From Pararge aegeria (taxonomy: Eukaryota; Arthropoda; Insecta; Lepidoptera; Nymphalidae), in contig NC_053184.1 of the NCBI RefSeq assembly GCF_905163445.1, forward strand, positions 9,734,001-9,798,000: a DNA stretch of 64,000 nucleotides. Reading direction: 5' to 3'. Positions 47,887 to 58,851 of this stretch are shown here, piece after piece. Under the pieces are notes generated by a model. It was not told where the DNA came from. It saw nothing but the letters and a program-made list of their open reading frames with translations, and searched no databases. How positions within the stretch are numbered: position 1 is the stretch's first letter; each line of letters opens with the position of its first letter. Position numbers and translations under genes: made by a program.

Positions 47887-48811
47887 ATCCCGTCTGTAGC
47901 CGTATTTGCAATAAATAAACTTGTAAATACTTATTAACAGAGGGTGAAGCCGCGGGAAACAGCTTGTATTATATACACATACATATATACTGAATTAAAT
48001 GATTTATGAAATGCTGTTTTAGTGCCTCATTCTATTAAAAATACTTAAATAGAATGAGGCGCCCACATAGCCAGGATGCTAAGAAAGGGCACGCAACGCA
48101 TAAGTCACTGTCAGGAGTTTCAGGACCTCTGTCCAACGGCATTCTTTTTCTATTATTTTACGTCCTTTGTAACTGAAATGATGATGAAATTAAGCTACCT
48201 AGAGAAATAATAGGGCCGCTAATTAAAACTCGTTTTGTTTCGTTTCACAAGAAAGATGCTTACAATGTCGTATCTTGTCGTTAATGTGTATTAATTATTT
48301 ATTGTATTATCTATTATTAACATTTAAAAGCGCTAAGCAAAATAACAATAATGACTATTAAACTAAAAATACATATCTACCTGTATTTTCTAGCAGTTGG
48401 CTTTAGTAGATAAGAAAGTGTAATTCGTAAGAATTTATTATATTTATATGCTTAAAAAAGCATGCGGGTAGATACCACAATAATTATTCCAATTGGTCGG
48501 CATTTTGACCATGTGTCTAATGATATGATATATAATGAATATTAAAGCTGAAGAGATTATTTGTTTGTTTGAACGTACTTATCTCCGGAGCTACCAGTCG
48601 GTATGAAAAATATTGTTTGAAGTTGGTAACATACCAACGCATAGTTCGAAAAGGGCATGAGCATATTGACTAACCGCTATGGCCGTAGTTAAAAGAAAGG
48701 TGGGCGTTTCGATACGGCAGCTGTTGGGTTTGGAAAAAATTACTGATGTTGTAACCGGATCAAGTTGCGGAGAACCGCTAGTATATATTTGATACCTCAA
48801 CATTATCATAT

Positions 48812-49026
48812 AAACCCATTACCAGCCCACTAATGGGCACGGATCTCGCCCCACGATGAGAAGGCCGCCATGTTAAGGATACTACGATGTTTTCCTTCAC
48901 CGTGGAAGCAAGTGATATTTTAATTGCTTTGTACGCACATAACTTAGAAAAGTGAGACGTGCTTGCTGGGATTCCAAATCAGCACCCAAAAGTGAGGTCT
49001 AAGTCCTACCCACTGGGCTATCACCG
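48812..49026 (-). mobile_element. SINE family C, internally deleted
   Basis: AACCCATTACCAGCCCACTA at the left, GATGTTTTCCTTCACCGTGG in the middle, and TCCTACCCACTGGGCTATCA at the right. Confidence 0.72.
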
Positions 49027-50861
49027 GTTCTCTTCTAATTTTATGCCTACATGAGAGTTTGAGGGCATAGTAGCCTTATTTAGGCAACGGGGGCATCTCC
49101 TGAAAGACTCCCGACTTCCGAGGATGAGATCGGATGCTACCCACTTTATTCTCCCTTTGTGTCAGCACTCAGCATGCCTATCTAACGAAAATGCAACAAT
49201 CTAGTTGTAATACCGCAAAATCCATAGGATCGGTTCAGCGCCACTGGTTCAAGTTTGTAAATGGGGAAGTGGCTGCATTCGGAGGTCACAATTCCCTCCG
49301 TGCTGATACCACGCTTTACAAAAGCATGGTATTAGTATTGTTAACATATGATAATAATTCTTATTTCCGCTCTCTTACCCGGATTAAATGCGTGTTTGGT
49401 CCTCTTAAATGAGAGGAGGAGGAATGTGGCGACATTCCTCCATTGGATCTTAGTCAATTCAATTCAATTCATCGCGAACTTGTTTACTTAAGGATATTAT
49501 TATAGTTATGTACAACCAAATTCCGCCTCACAGCATGCGATATCACTTAACTTGTAAAATATGCTACAATGCATATTTTAAATTTCTTTTTATCCCAGTA
49601 AGAATGCGCTATGATATTAATAAAGATGTGCTTTCGAATAAATATCATTATGGCGACTTTACTTTACGATTCTAAATAAAAGTAACAATAATATCCATAA
49701 AGTTTAAAGCAGAAAAGATTTTTCAATAAAAATATCAATAGAATTTACAAATTGTCACTAGTTAAAAAAAAATAAAAAAAGTTAATAATACGTTCAACAT
49801 TAATTAGGCAGGAGGCATTTTGTGCCGCCCGAGTCTCTCAAGACGACTTAATCGCTAATACCCGCGTATCATATTCACTGTGAATCAAATATTGTTTGAA
49901 TTATTACTTGAAAACTATTCAATAAATTAAATAAGTTTTATAAGAACATTTGTAAAAACTGGTAATAAATCTATTAAATTATCAGGCAAATATTAAATTA
50001 TAGTTGTAAATGATCACGTTTGTAACCAATTATTGTGACTTTGTCACGTTGTATTTATGCTTCAAATACTTGAACTGAGTAGCTACTTAACACACACACG
50101 TCTACATAAGGAAAGAAAATACCATTACTGTATTGTTCGCAGAAAGACAAAAAGCAATATTTGCGCGCTTAGAGCACGTTCAAATGGAAATCCTTTGAAA
50201 ATATCCGAGAGATTTTAGTGTACAACCTATAGAGCTGTGAAGAATTGTATTTATCGAAATACTATGGAGCTAAGTAGTATTATATTTTATTCTTGTTCAA
50301 ACTGAACAAATATATTTAAATTAAAGCTCGTTTTTGAGTGTTTCCAGTTTAAAAAAACAATAGTCTAAAAAAAACCATGTCGATTATTTCCCTACTCTAC
50401 TGGCCCCTACTTTAATTGTCCTGATAATGAAGGAGATACTGTCAATAAACCGGTAAGAAACTCAAGATTTTTCAATTTACCAGCATCAGTCTTCGGTCCC
50501 CTCACTCACTTAGATCTTACTACTATAAGATCCCATCTAAGATTAGGGCTATTTTCTTTAATTTGCCAGTTCGGAAAAAAATGTGAATGTACTTAATGTT
50601 CGAAAATGCAATAAAAGTGACGCAAAATCTTCCTTCAAAGAAAATTTAGACATTTTTACTCTGTTTATATGAGATCGCCAACCTACATTAGTAATCAAAG
50701 GTGATAACAATCAGCTTTCAATACAGTACCTATCTGAATTTTTTTAAACTATATACTATGAATATTCTTGATATTGTTTTTTAATACGTACATCAAGCAC
50801 AAAGCTTTTACGATAAAACTAACATGCTTTGTTGCCACAGCCCACATAACTTTCGATACAA

Positions 50862-51430
50862 TTTGGAATTTAGAATAGCAACTAAACCATGACTGATAAA
50901 TAACCAATAACTAGCATTTAGGTAATTGATTTAGGTTCCTCCTTGGTCTACCGATTAGCAGGTTTGATAAGGAGATCGTTGATTAAATTTCCGGGCCAGA
51001 CCAATAATTTTGAGTTTTGGTTTTGAGTGTTTCTGTCAAGATTTTTTTTTTGCCTACCTGTAGCAACTAACCATGACTGATAAATAACAAATAGCTAGCC
51101 TGACTGTTTTAGGCTCTGCCGTCGTCTTTTGTTTAGCACGTTAGAATACGGATAAGAAAGTCCTCGATTAAATTTTCGCCGCAAGCCAATAACCTTGAAA
51201 TTTGATTTCGAATATTTCTGTTAAGAAGTTTTATGGAATTTAGAATAGCAACCTGTAGCAACTAAACCAGACTGATAAATAACAAATAACTATCACAGCA
51301 CATAGATGAATGCTTTAGGTTCATTCTGCCTTGGTTAGCACGTAAGACTACGTATAAAGAGGTCCGCGATTAAATTTCCGGGTCAGGCCAGGGAGTTTTC
51401 GTTTTGAGTTTTTCTGTCAAAATTTTCTTA
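50862..51430 (+). repeat. Diverged tandem triplication, ~190-bp unit
   Basis: CTAAACCATGACTGATAAAT (50881), CTAACCATGACTGATAAATA (51067) and CTAAACCAGACTGATAAATA (51261) start three units spaced 186 and 194 bases. Each continues through AGCA(G/C).., GATTAAATTT(C/T)CGG/CCG and TTTCTGTCAA/TTAAGA. No coding frame spans them. Confidence 0.7.
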
Positions 51431-52623
51431 CTTTAACCTGGAGTTCGGAAATTGACGTTGTCCAGCCACTAGCCACGAAAAGCACATCACACAGTTTGTA
51501 CCTGTTATTAAAATTAACATGTGGTAGGAATCCTTAAAGTCACGTTCGATCAACGGCAATTCTCCAAATCCAACTTGAATTTTCCAAGAAAAATTATCAT
51601 TATTTCGCTATAAAAATATATTTGAATACAATACATACATACATACAATCCTGTGAGATCTATGAGATCGAAAGCCTGTGCCCAGCAGTGGGTATAATTT
51701 TGATGACTTAGGTTATGTTGTTTTTAGTATGCATAGTGGTTAAACAGAGAAAACTTGCACAATAATTCAGTCTTACTGAGTAACCGTTTCAAACTAAGTT
51801 ATATTCATAAATTTATTAATACTTTTGTATGTGGTTTAATTAATTGTTGTGCAATATGCGTAATTTAAAAAAAAAATGACGGGTAAATAAAATAAAAATT
51901 CAACAGGTTTATTCAGAAAACTCAATTATCTGTGAAACTCCACTTGCATAACGAATGCTGAATAACGAGTTAGTTAGCTGGAAAAAATGGCAGTATAACG
52001 AGATTAAACGTAAAATACAGTTGATCATTGTATATCTTCTATACAATATATTTAGGTATATTCAGTAATGCAGGGCCTATATTCTCTTGACATTACTTGA
52101 CTACTCTTGAAAATATTTACCATTTTTCATCATCATCCTCAGCCTATAATTGTGGTTTAAACCTTTTCTTAGAAAGGAGGGTTCAAAGTTCAGCTCCTAT
52201 AGGTAACTTAAAGTGCTCTCCTTACCTTAACCTTAACCCTATATGCCAGAACTGGGAATCGTACCTAGGACATCAAACGCACGCTTGAATTACTTTTTAC
52301 GTTTCTGTGTTATTTTTCATTTATGTCCTGTTTTTATATAAAGAGGTATTTCTTCGAGCGAAAACTAATATTTATTATATAGATAACCTAGACTTTTAGA
52401 TTAAATTGGTGTCAAATTGTACATCTTAAAACACATTGATTTAATAAGATTAATATGCTACTAATGTTGAAACGCTGCCCTCTACTACTACTCAATATTG
52501 TTACAACTAATAGCTAGAGGTCAGGATCTCAAATTCAGTGCCCATGTCACGTTTCCTCCGTATCAAATATTTGCACGTCATAACGAATATGAGTCGAGGT
52601 GATAGAAGCTGAGTAAAACAATG

Positions 52624-52730
52624 AGTCAAATGTTTCTTGCCGGCTTCTTCTCGTTGGAATCTGCCTTCCGTTTTACGTCACAAAAGCTCCTACTGTAGGC
52701 TTACTTGACATAAATTAGTTTTGAATTATA
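52624..52730 (+). repeat. Dispersed retroelement 3' segment, partial
   Basis: GTTTCTTGCCGGCTTCTTCT then CGTTGGAATCTGCCTTCCG, and TTGACATAAATTAGTTTTGA. It lacks the middle part. Confidence 0.55.
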
Positions 52731-52888
52731 ATCATCGATAGGAACATACGCTGTCAATTACGCGGTTATTAGTGTCCCCAACAATACTGCCTAAGTGATT
52801 TTGTGAACAAACTCTTGGGAATGTTAACTTAAAATTTTCATCAGTTAAGGGAGAGCAAAATGGTCCTTAACAAACAATTCTTTCTGAA

Positions 52889-52938
52889 TTCGGTTGTAAG
52901 GTTTTTTTATTACTTATAAAAAAAACCTTACAACCGAA
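52889..52938. repeat. Inverted repeat, ~20-bp arms
   Basis: TTCGGTTGTAAGGTTTTTTT pairs with AAAAAAACCTTACAACCGAA across a short TTACTTA loop. Confidence 0.7.
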
Positions 52939-54274
52939 TAAATAAATCATTAAACCTACTTACATACAACATATAAGCAGCAATATTATCGCTAGAGTTT
53001 AACCATTAACGAGACAACGTGAACTTGTTTTAATAAAGCATTTAGTTAACTGTTCCCAGCGGTTCAAAAAATATGAGCATTATTTTAAAGAGAACGAGTA
53101 GCGACAATTACAAGGAGGCAAAGGAAGGGCGGGTGGCACATAAGTCATTGTCAGAACCTGCATCCGTCGACACTTTTCTATTATTTTTTGCCTTTGTGAC
53201 TCACGCGATTATTTGCTGTATACCCTATACATTTCTTTTCACTTTTCCCTCTCTTTCTTTTGACACTTCCAGTACATCAACTATTGTTGCTTGTATAAAT
53301 GAGACGAGATAAGAAATCAGTCGATGTTCTGGAAAATATTAATAGTTTTAGAGTACCTAAGCTACAGTACACTATAAAAAAAGAAAGCCAACTAAGAGAG
53401 ATTTTCTCTTAGTTGACGTTATATAAATTATAACAATTATGATAAGAAACATAACAACAAAAGCTGATTAGTTATAGCAGCAAGTTCATTATAGATTGAG
53501 CTAACAATGTAGGTATGTTCATTGATTCTAACAAATAAATACGTTGTTTCTATTATTATTTACTTCTTTGTATGATTAGATCATTTTTAATTATTTAGCT
53601 TAAACAAGTACGTAAATTGAATCAGTTAAGAATATGCCTTAGTTAAGTAACAATAATAGGAGCAATACAGTTGCCCAGTCCATTGAATTATGATAAACAA
53701 TCATTATCATCTTATTTGATGTATCTATGTTCTTGTTAGGCTCGTATGGAATCAAGATGCTTGATCACAACAATCACTATCTTGTTAGGAATAACCAATT
53801 TTTTTTTAGAGTGTAGAGAGACTTCTTAGCCTCACAAAAGGGCGGACTGCGCCCTTATATATCTAGATCCAATTACAGCGTTCATTGACATTTTGTCCTT
53901 CGTGTCACATGACATACGAGTACGTAAGAATAGATAGATGAGGGATACTGAAAGGTTTAAACTGAGTTATTGTATATTCTCGAATGAGCTAATTGTTTGC
54001 TTGCAGTGAGTGCTACACATGTTATGCTTCAACGGTATAGAATTCTATAGCATAGTTAAGGAATTAATAATAGTTTTTTTTTATCTATATTTTTACTACT
54101 TCAATATTAAGATCGTGAGGAAATGCTTTTAAATTAATTCTATATGTAGCTACAGAATGGGTAAATAAATTATTATGAAAAGAGAAACATTTTCAAAAGC
54201 AACAAAAGTAACGAACTAAAGTACGACGGATATTTCTACGAAGATGAATTTGTCAACTATAAAACCATTCAGAA

Positions 54275-54390
54275 AATAGCTCAAAGAACCGATGGACGTT
54301 GGAGTCCCAAGGTACTGGAATGGCGAACCCGCGCTGATAAACGCAGCGTTGGTCCCAACGAGGTGGACAGACGTCATCGAACGATGGTTT
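54275..54390 (+). pseudogene. RTE-type LINE fragment
   Basis: AQRTDGRWSPKVLEWRTRAD then KRSVGPNEVD matches the 'TDGRW..KVLEWRPR.GKRSVG' segment of the same LINE family. It is short and 5' truncated. Confidence 0.65.
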
Positions 54391-54761
54391 TTATCTGTGA
54401 AATAATTCTACCTACTTGTATTTGGGAAGTTAAGGGTTTTCACTCCTGTGGCCCGGTGAACACGTTAAGCGGTCGTTCAGAGTTGTTTTCACTAACATGT
54501 GACAATATTCCCTAAAACCCGCCATGCAGAATTGGAGCAGCGTTGTAGGTGCATGCTTTGAAACCCTGCATATTATTTAAAGCATTGTATTTGCTACGGT
54601 TATTGTGACTGGGTATTGTGTTCCTAGATGGAAATTCGCTAGCCTGAAAGAAGATTGGTACATCTCTGTGTCTCTATGTACCTTATTTAAGTTTTTATGC
54701 TTTGTAACCGCTGCCAACCATAACGCCTTGCACCAGAAATATCCCGTTATGAAAACTCGTT

Positions 54762-54985
54762 CATCAACATCATCATCTTCATCAACACATTAGCGGAACA
54801 ATACGGAGCGAGGGTCCACTCTCGGAATAAGAAGGTTTTAAGGCCGTAGTCCATCAGGCTGGCCAAATGCGGTTTAGTAGAATTTATGCACATTCGAGAA
54901 CGTTATGGAAATCTCTCAGGCATGCAGGTTTTATCACGATGTTTTTCCTTCATCGATGAAGCAAGTGATATTATTAATTGTTTAA
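54762..54985 (-). mobile_element. SINE family C, head missing
   Basis: (TCA)n-rich tail at the left, TAAGGCCGTAGTCCATCAGG, CAGGCATGCAGGTTTTATCA and GAAGCAAGTGATATTATTAA. Confidence 0.68.
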
Positions 54986-55649
54986 ATTACAAAACTCACT
55001 AACGACTGTTAACAAGAGAAATTCGTAATTCCTGTGTCTACTTTAGGTAGTAGATACGAATTCATCAGCAGTTCATATAGTAGGCTTTATATTATTAATC
55101 TTGCTGTCAAGCCTGTTATCATCCTACCTACATTTTTCAAATACTTTTGTTACAATTGTCCGTGCGTAGAAATCAAATATTGTAATTTTAGCTTTCGCTC
55201 AGCTTTATGGTGCCTTACCTACAAAACAAACATAATAAAAAGACGCTGAAGGTATTAATCAGAAATCCGTAACGTTCATCATACAACTCCAGCTGTAAAT
55301 TATTCATTTTGAAAAATCAAAAGGCAACATGAAAGTACACAGCGTAAGTACGTAAAAAAGTTATAACATTAGCAAACGTACCGAAACTTTGCATCCCTTA
55401 GGTATATAATTTCTTTCACAAAACGTGCAGCCATTCGTAAAACATTGTACATATTAATTAAATTCCATAACAAGGTTCACTTTAAAATGTTTAAAATAAT
55501 CACTTGTGCACAGTTAGTAGTTTTACGCGATCATACGTGTAAAAACATCACGCGGAAGTGTAAACTGACACCGCGCGTACTTGGTAAGTTATAACACAAT
55601 CCGTAGCTCTTGGCTGCGTAGCGCGCCGTAGACTGGCGTGACTGGAGAG

Positions 55650-55752
55650 ATGTCTACGCTAAAAACTCTCGTCCGCGCAATCGCAACACTCCTCTGCCTT
55701 GGTGCTCTATTAAGGACGAATGCAAACACTACTCAAGGCTATGTGGAACAAA
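55650..55752 (+). CDS. Candidate first coding exon of a secreted protein
   Basis: In a GC-rich patch (about 55.54-55.76 kb) an ATG with purine at -3 opens 34 codons. They form a convincing signal peptide: basic STLKTLVR, then IATLLCLGALL, then RTNANTTQGYVEQ with one NTT sequon. An in-frame TAG lies 24 bases upstream. The frame would end after nine more codons if unspliced; a donor AAA|GTACGT at 55753 suggests it is spliced in phase 1. No matching acceptor and exon was found before AMDHD2, so the rest could lie in small exons I missed or beyond the window with AMDHD2 inside its intron. The family is unknown. Confidence 0.4.
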
Positions 55753-55809
55753 GTACGTGCGTCGCACTCATATGTTAAACAATAGCGCCCTCACACGTTT
55801 AATTTTATG

Positions 55810-55871
55810 TGAGGGATATCAATCAAATTACCACAACCTAATTGATTGTAAAATTTGATTGATCTCCCTCA
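55810..55871. repeat. 20-bp-arm inverted repeat
   Basis: TGAGGGATATCAATCAAATT and its complement at 55852-55871 differ at one position, with a 22-bp loop. It lies 58 bases after the candidate signal-peptide exon. Confidence 0.65.
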
Positions 55872-57114
55872 TTACCAGACTTTGTTGTGTTGTTTATCTG
55901 ATATTGTGGCTTTAACAAAGTGTTATAAGTCATAACTCAAAATTGTACTTTCACACTGCGAAGCCACCGCATTTATGCATTACTGGTTTTTTTAAATATT
56001 TCAGTAGGTAACAAAGGTAGTTTGGCTTGACTACTTATGTGTATACTTAGATAGAAGTCAGAATTTAACTTGGTAGTCGAAGTAAGCTTGCAACAGGGGT
56101 TTTTAAAGCACTAAGATACTCTGTGCTTATATCCAACTGAGTACTTATATTTAATTTGTGCCGTACTATTTTATTTTTTATTTATTTATTTATTACACAA
56201 ACTACTAAAATTATAAATCTTCGCATCCTGAAACTCACATGAGTTTATTTGGACGCTGCACATTCCTCTAAAATCTCATAAGTTTATAAGTTTATCATAT
56301 ATTAACCATTAAATAGCAATACAGTATACAGCAGGTAGTACACTAATAAATCCAGTGTAGGTAATTCTGAACTGCGAGCCATCGCGTCGCTCAGTAGATA
56401 CGAGCGACCGGTTTGGCGCTGCCCCGAATGCATACGTTATACAGGTGTTCCAATAATACTATGTTTAAAGGTTTTAAGTTACATTTATTTCATGGTAATA
56501 TTTGTTTAGAATGCATTTTACGTTACTCATCGTCACTGAATTTCTCAACGTTAGGGGTAGTTCATTTATTAATCTAGGTAGCATATATTTAGTGGTTCTC
56601 TTGCCGTAATAATTATTCGCTCCTGTAAGGTTTATTTTTTTTCTTGTATTCTTCTGGTTATTATTGCCGGCTTATACGTATTGTTTTCATTATATTTCAA
56701 AAAGTTCTCGATGAGTAATTGTAATTTAATTTTTTGTTTTACTGTGAGTGTTTTGCATTGCTTATAAATCCATGTATCGTCGTGTTTGTGTTTTAGTGTA
56801 CGACTGTATATAATAATCAGAAATACAGTACAATATACGATGCGAGACATTAAAAAAATTGTTTTAACGTTGTTTCACGTCGTCATCCAATAATAATTTC
56901 GGACCCACCTATTTTCAAAACATTCCACATGCGGATTCCTTCCCATATAGTTTATTTGCTAAATTTCCTGGTGTGTATATAAGTTTAGAAATTCACACAT
57001 TGACAGGAAGTCAAGCAGACGTATTTATATATAATGCTATGCCCCATGTTTGAACTCTAGGTTAGTTAAAAGAACACTTAAAGCTTTTTATATACGTCCA
57101 TCTTCAATAGATAT

Positions 57115-57228
57115 CAACATCATCATATCAACCCATTACCGGCCCACTACGGGGCACAGGTCACCTCCCACAATGAGAAGGGTTTAAGGGTGTACTCCAC
57201 GGTCCACCACGCTGGCTCAGTGGCGTTG
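57115..57228 (-). mobile_element. SINE family C 3' fragment
   Basis: CATCATCATATCAACCCATT, then TACCGGCCCACTACGGGGCA, to GGTCCACCACGCTGGCTCAG. It stops before the body and head. Confidence 0.68.
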
Positions 57229-57407
57229 AACTTGCAGTAGAATAAATAAAAAAGTTGATAAAAAACCAATGACAAGAATAAATATTTAATACAAGTTAAC
57301 TTTTACCAGGCATTTAAAAACGACAAAAGCTACATTTATAATACGAGTAGTTGCCTGTGATCATACACCCTCAGAGGTTCATAGTTTGTGTCAAATCAGG
57401 AATAAGG

Positions 57408-57590
57408 GGATCCGTAGACGAACTAGAGTTGCCGACATAGCTCGGAAAACCGATTGACCCAAGGTGCTGGAATGACGACCTCGCACCGGTAAACGCAGCA
57501 TTGGTAGACCCCTGATAAGGTGGACAGATGACATTAAACGAGTCGCAAGGAGTCGCTGGACCAAGATGTTGTTATTAGTAACCTCCTACA
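57408..57590 (+). pseudogene. RTE-type LINE fragment
   Basis: IRRRTRVADIARKTD, a stop, PKVLE, a stop, RPRTGKRSIGRPLIRWTDDI then KRVARSRWTK: the same C-terminal RTE segment with two stops. Confidence 0.7.
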
Positions 57591-58005
57591 AAAGACGTCT
57601 AGGGACATATTTAAAGAAAAGGGGCAGGCTCTCTTCTTTGAATTTTTTACATTAATTTGAATAGTGAAACGACGTAAAATCAAAATACGAAATTCACGAC
57701 TGCTATGTCATCAACATCATTGTGCACCACGTCCATCTTTCGGCTTGAGTCGGAACGAGCCTTACAAACGACTTAAGCGCTTATTTCCATTTTTCTTACT
57801 TCAAAACTTTACTTTCGTAAATTTATAAATCGGCGTATAAATTTTGTCTACGTGTCTAATTTCAAGTTTGTAGTTTTAATAGCTTCTGCAATTCCATGAT
57901 TAGTCAGTTATGTGTTGTTTTTGCCATAGAGTAATAAAAAGATTGTATTTACGGCAATAACAACACATACCCCACACAGATGCAATGACTCTTGTGTAAC
58001 GTAAA

Positions 58006-58166
58006 AAATTGGTCAAAAGGGCAGCAGTTTTCTTCTTCTACAACTGTAGTGGGCTATACGTGTGGTTATTGACCTATGACATTGTAAAAGTCATTTACTA
58101 TGTCATAAAACATACTCTTTTACAATAATTGAACACATCTTTTACTGCTGCTGTTTTGATCAATTT
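58006..58166. repeat. 161-bp inverted-repeat-flanked segment
   Basis: AAATTGGTCAAAAGGGCAGC at the left pairs with 58145-58166 with three mismatches in 22. An inner ATTGTAAAAGT/CTTTTACAAT pair also exists. It resembles a small MITE 480 bases upstream of AMDHD2. Confidence 0.5.
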
Positions 58167-58189
58167 GTCATTCAAATACTATAAGAATA

Positions 58190-58646
58190 AATCGAAGTAC
58201 CTTTTACTACATACTATCCATAGTAGCCTCAAAGGACATAGCTCAGCACCATAGTAGGTAACTCTTCCTCTTCTTCTTCTTCTTCTTTTGATTTATGGCT
58301 TTTCTTAGTGCCTAAATAGCACTATGTAGTTTCCAGTGTCAAGTAGCTTATATTTATAGTAACTCTATTTAACTATAAAGTTTTATAATAGAATTACTAT
58401 ACCACTGAAGCTGTCAAGTCTCAATGTCTTCTTCTTTTGATTTATTCGCTGTCAATGTCGTTGCCTTATCGTAAAATGTCACTGTCATTTTTAACTGACT
58501 GCTGACACTTGACATTACACTACAGCAAACAAGTGGTGGTATTTGTAATGAACGCACGTATTTGAATCTTTTAAACTATAAACTAATTTGTTTATTGTTG
58601 GTTAATTGTTTTCATTAATTTAAGTGCGAATTATTTTATATAAATA
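58190..58646 (+). promoter_or_regulatory. Upstream region of AMDHD2 (presumed promoter and leader)
   Basis: No coding exon was found here. It holds a (CTT)n-rich run (58265-58290), a second copy of TCTTCTTCTTTTGATTTAT (about 58428), and several TGTCA/TGACA half-sites (58440-58520) close to the gene. The transcription start was not identified. Confidence 0.35.
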
Positions 58647-58851
58647 ATGAAGGAAAACTCGATAATTCGTATTCACGACTGTTATATATTGCGTGATGGT
58701 AAAATAATTAAAGAAGACCTCTGGATACGAAATGGTGTTATCGTAAACCCCGAACAAATATTTTATGTAGAACAGGCTGAGGCTGACCACACAATAAAAG
58801 CATTCGAAAATTTACTAATAGCACCCGGATTTATAGATATTCAAATAAACG
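58647..58851 (+). CDS. AMDHD2: AMDHD2 exon 1
   Basis: 68 codons plus one base: the small N-terminal beta-sandwich (IIRIHDCYILRDGKII, LWIRNGVIV) and the start of the TIM barrel (APGFIDIQING). Donor ACG|GTGAGT at 58852. The split Gly codon is completed in exon 2. Confidence 0.96.

Larger units (their letters stand above)
46170..54270. other. Gene-poor stretch with palindromes and repeats
   Basis: It contains the palindromes at 47145, 48024-48060 (13-bp arms), 49418-49441 (GGAGGAATGT arms), 52889 and 53389-53415 (11-bp arms), and the tandem triplication. CATAAGTCA(C/T)TGTCAG at about 48101 and 53139 marks another low-copy repeat. No gene is supported. Confidence 0.4.

Noticed and set aside
49134..49412. 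Open frame of 92 codons
   Set aside because: No recognisable domain; it lies between a SINE and a hairpin and has no splice or promoter context.
56375..56455. GC-rich patch as an exon partner for the 55650 exon
   Set aside because: No acceptor-donor pair opens a matching frame on the plus strand, and nothing fits on the minus strand either.
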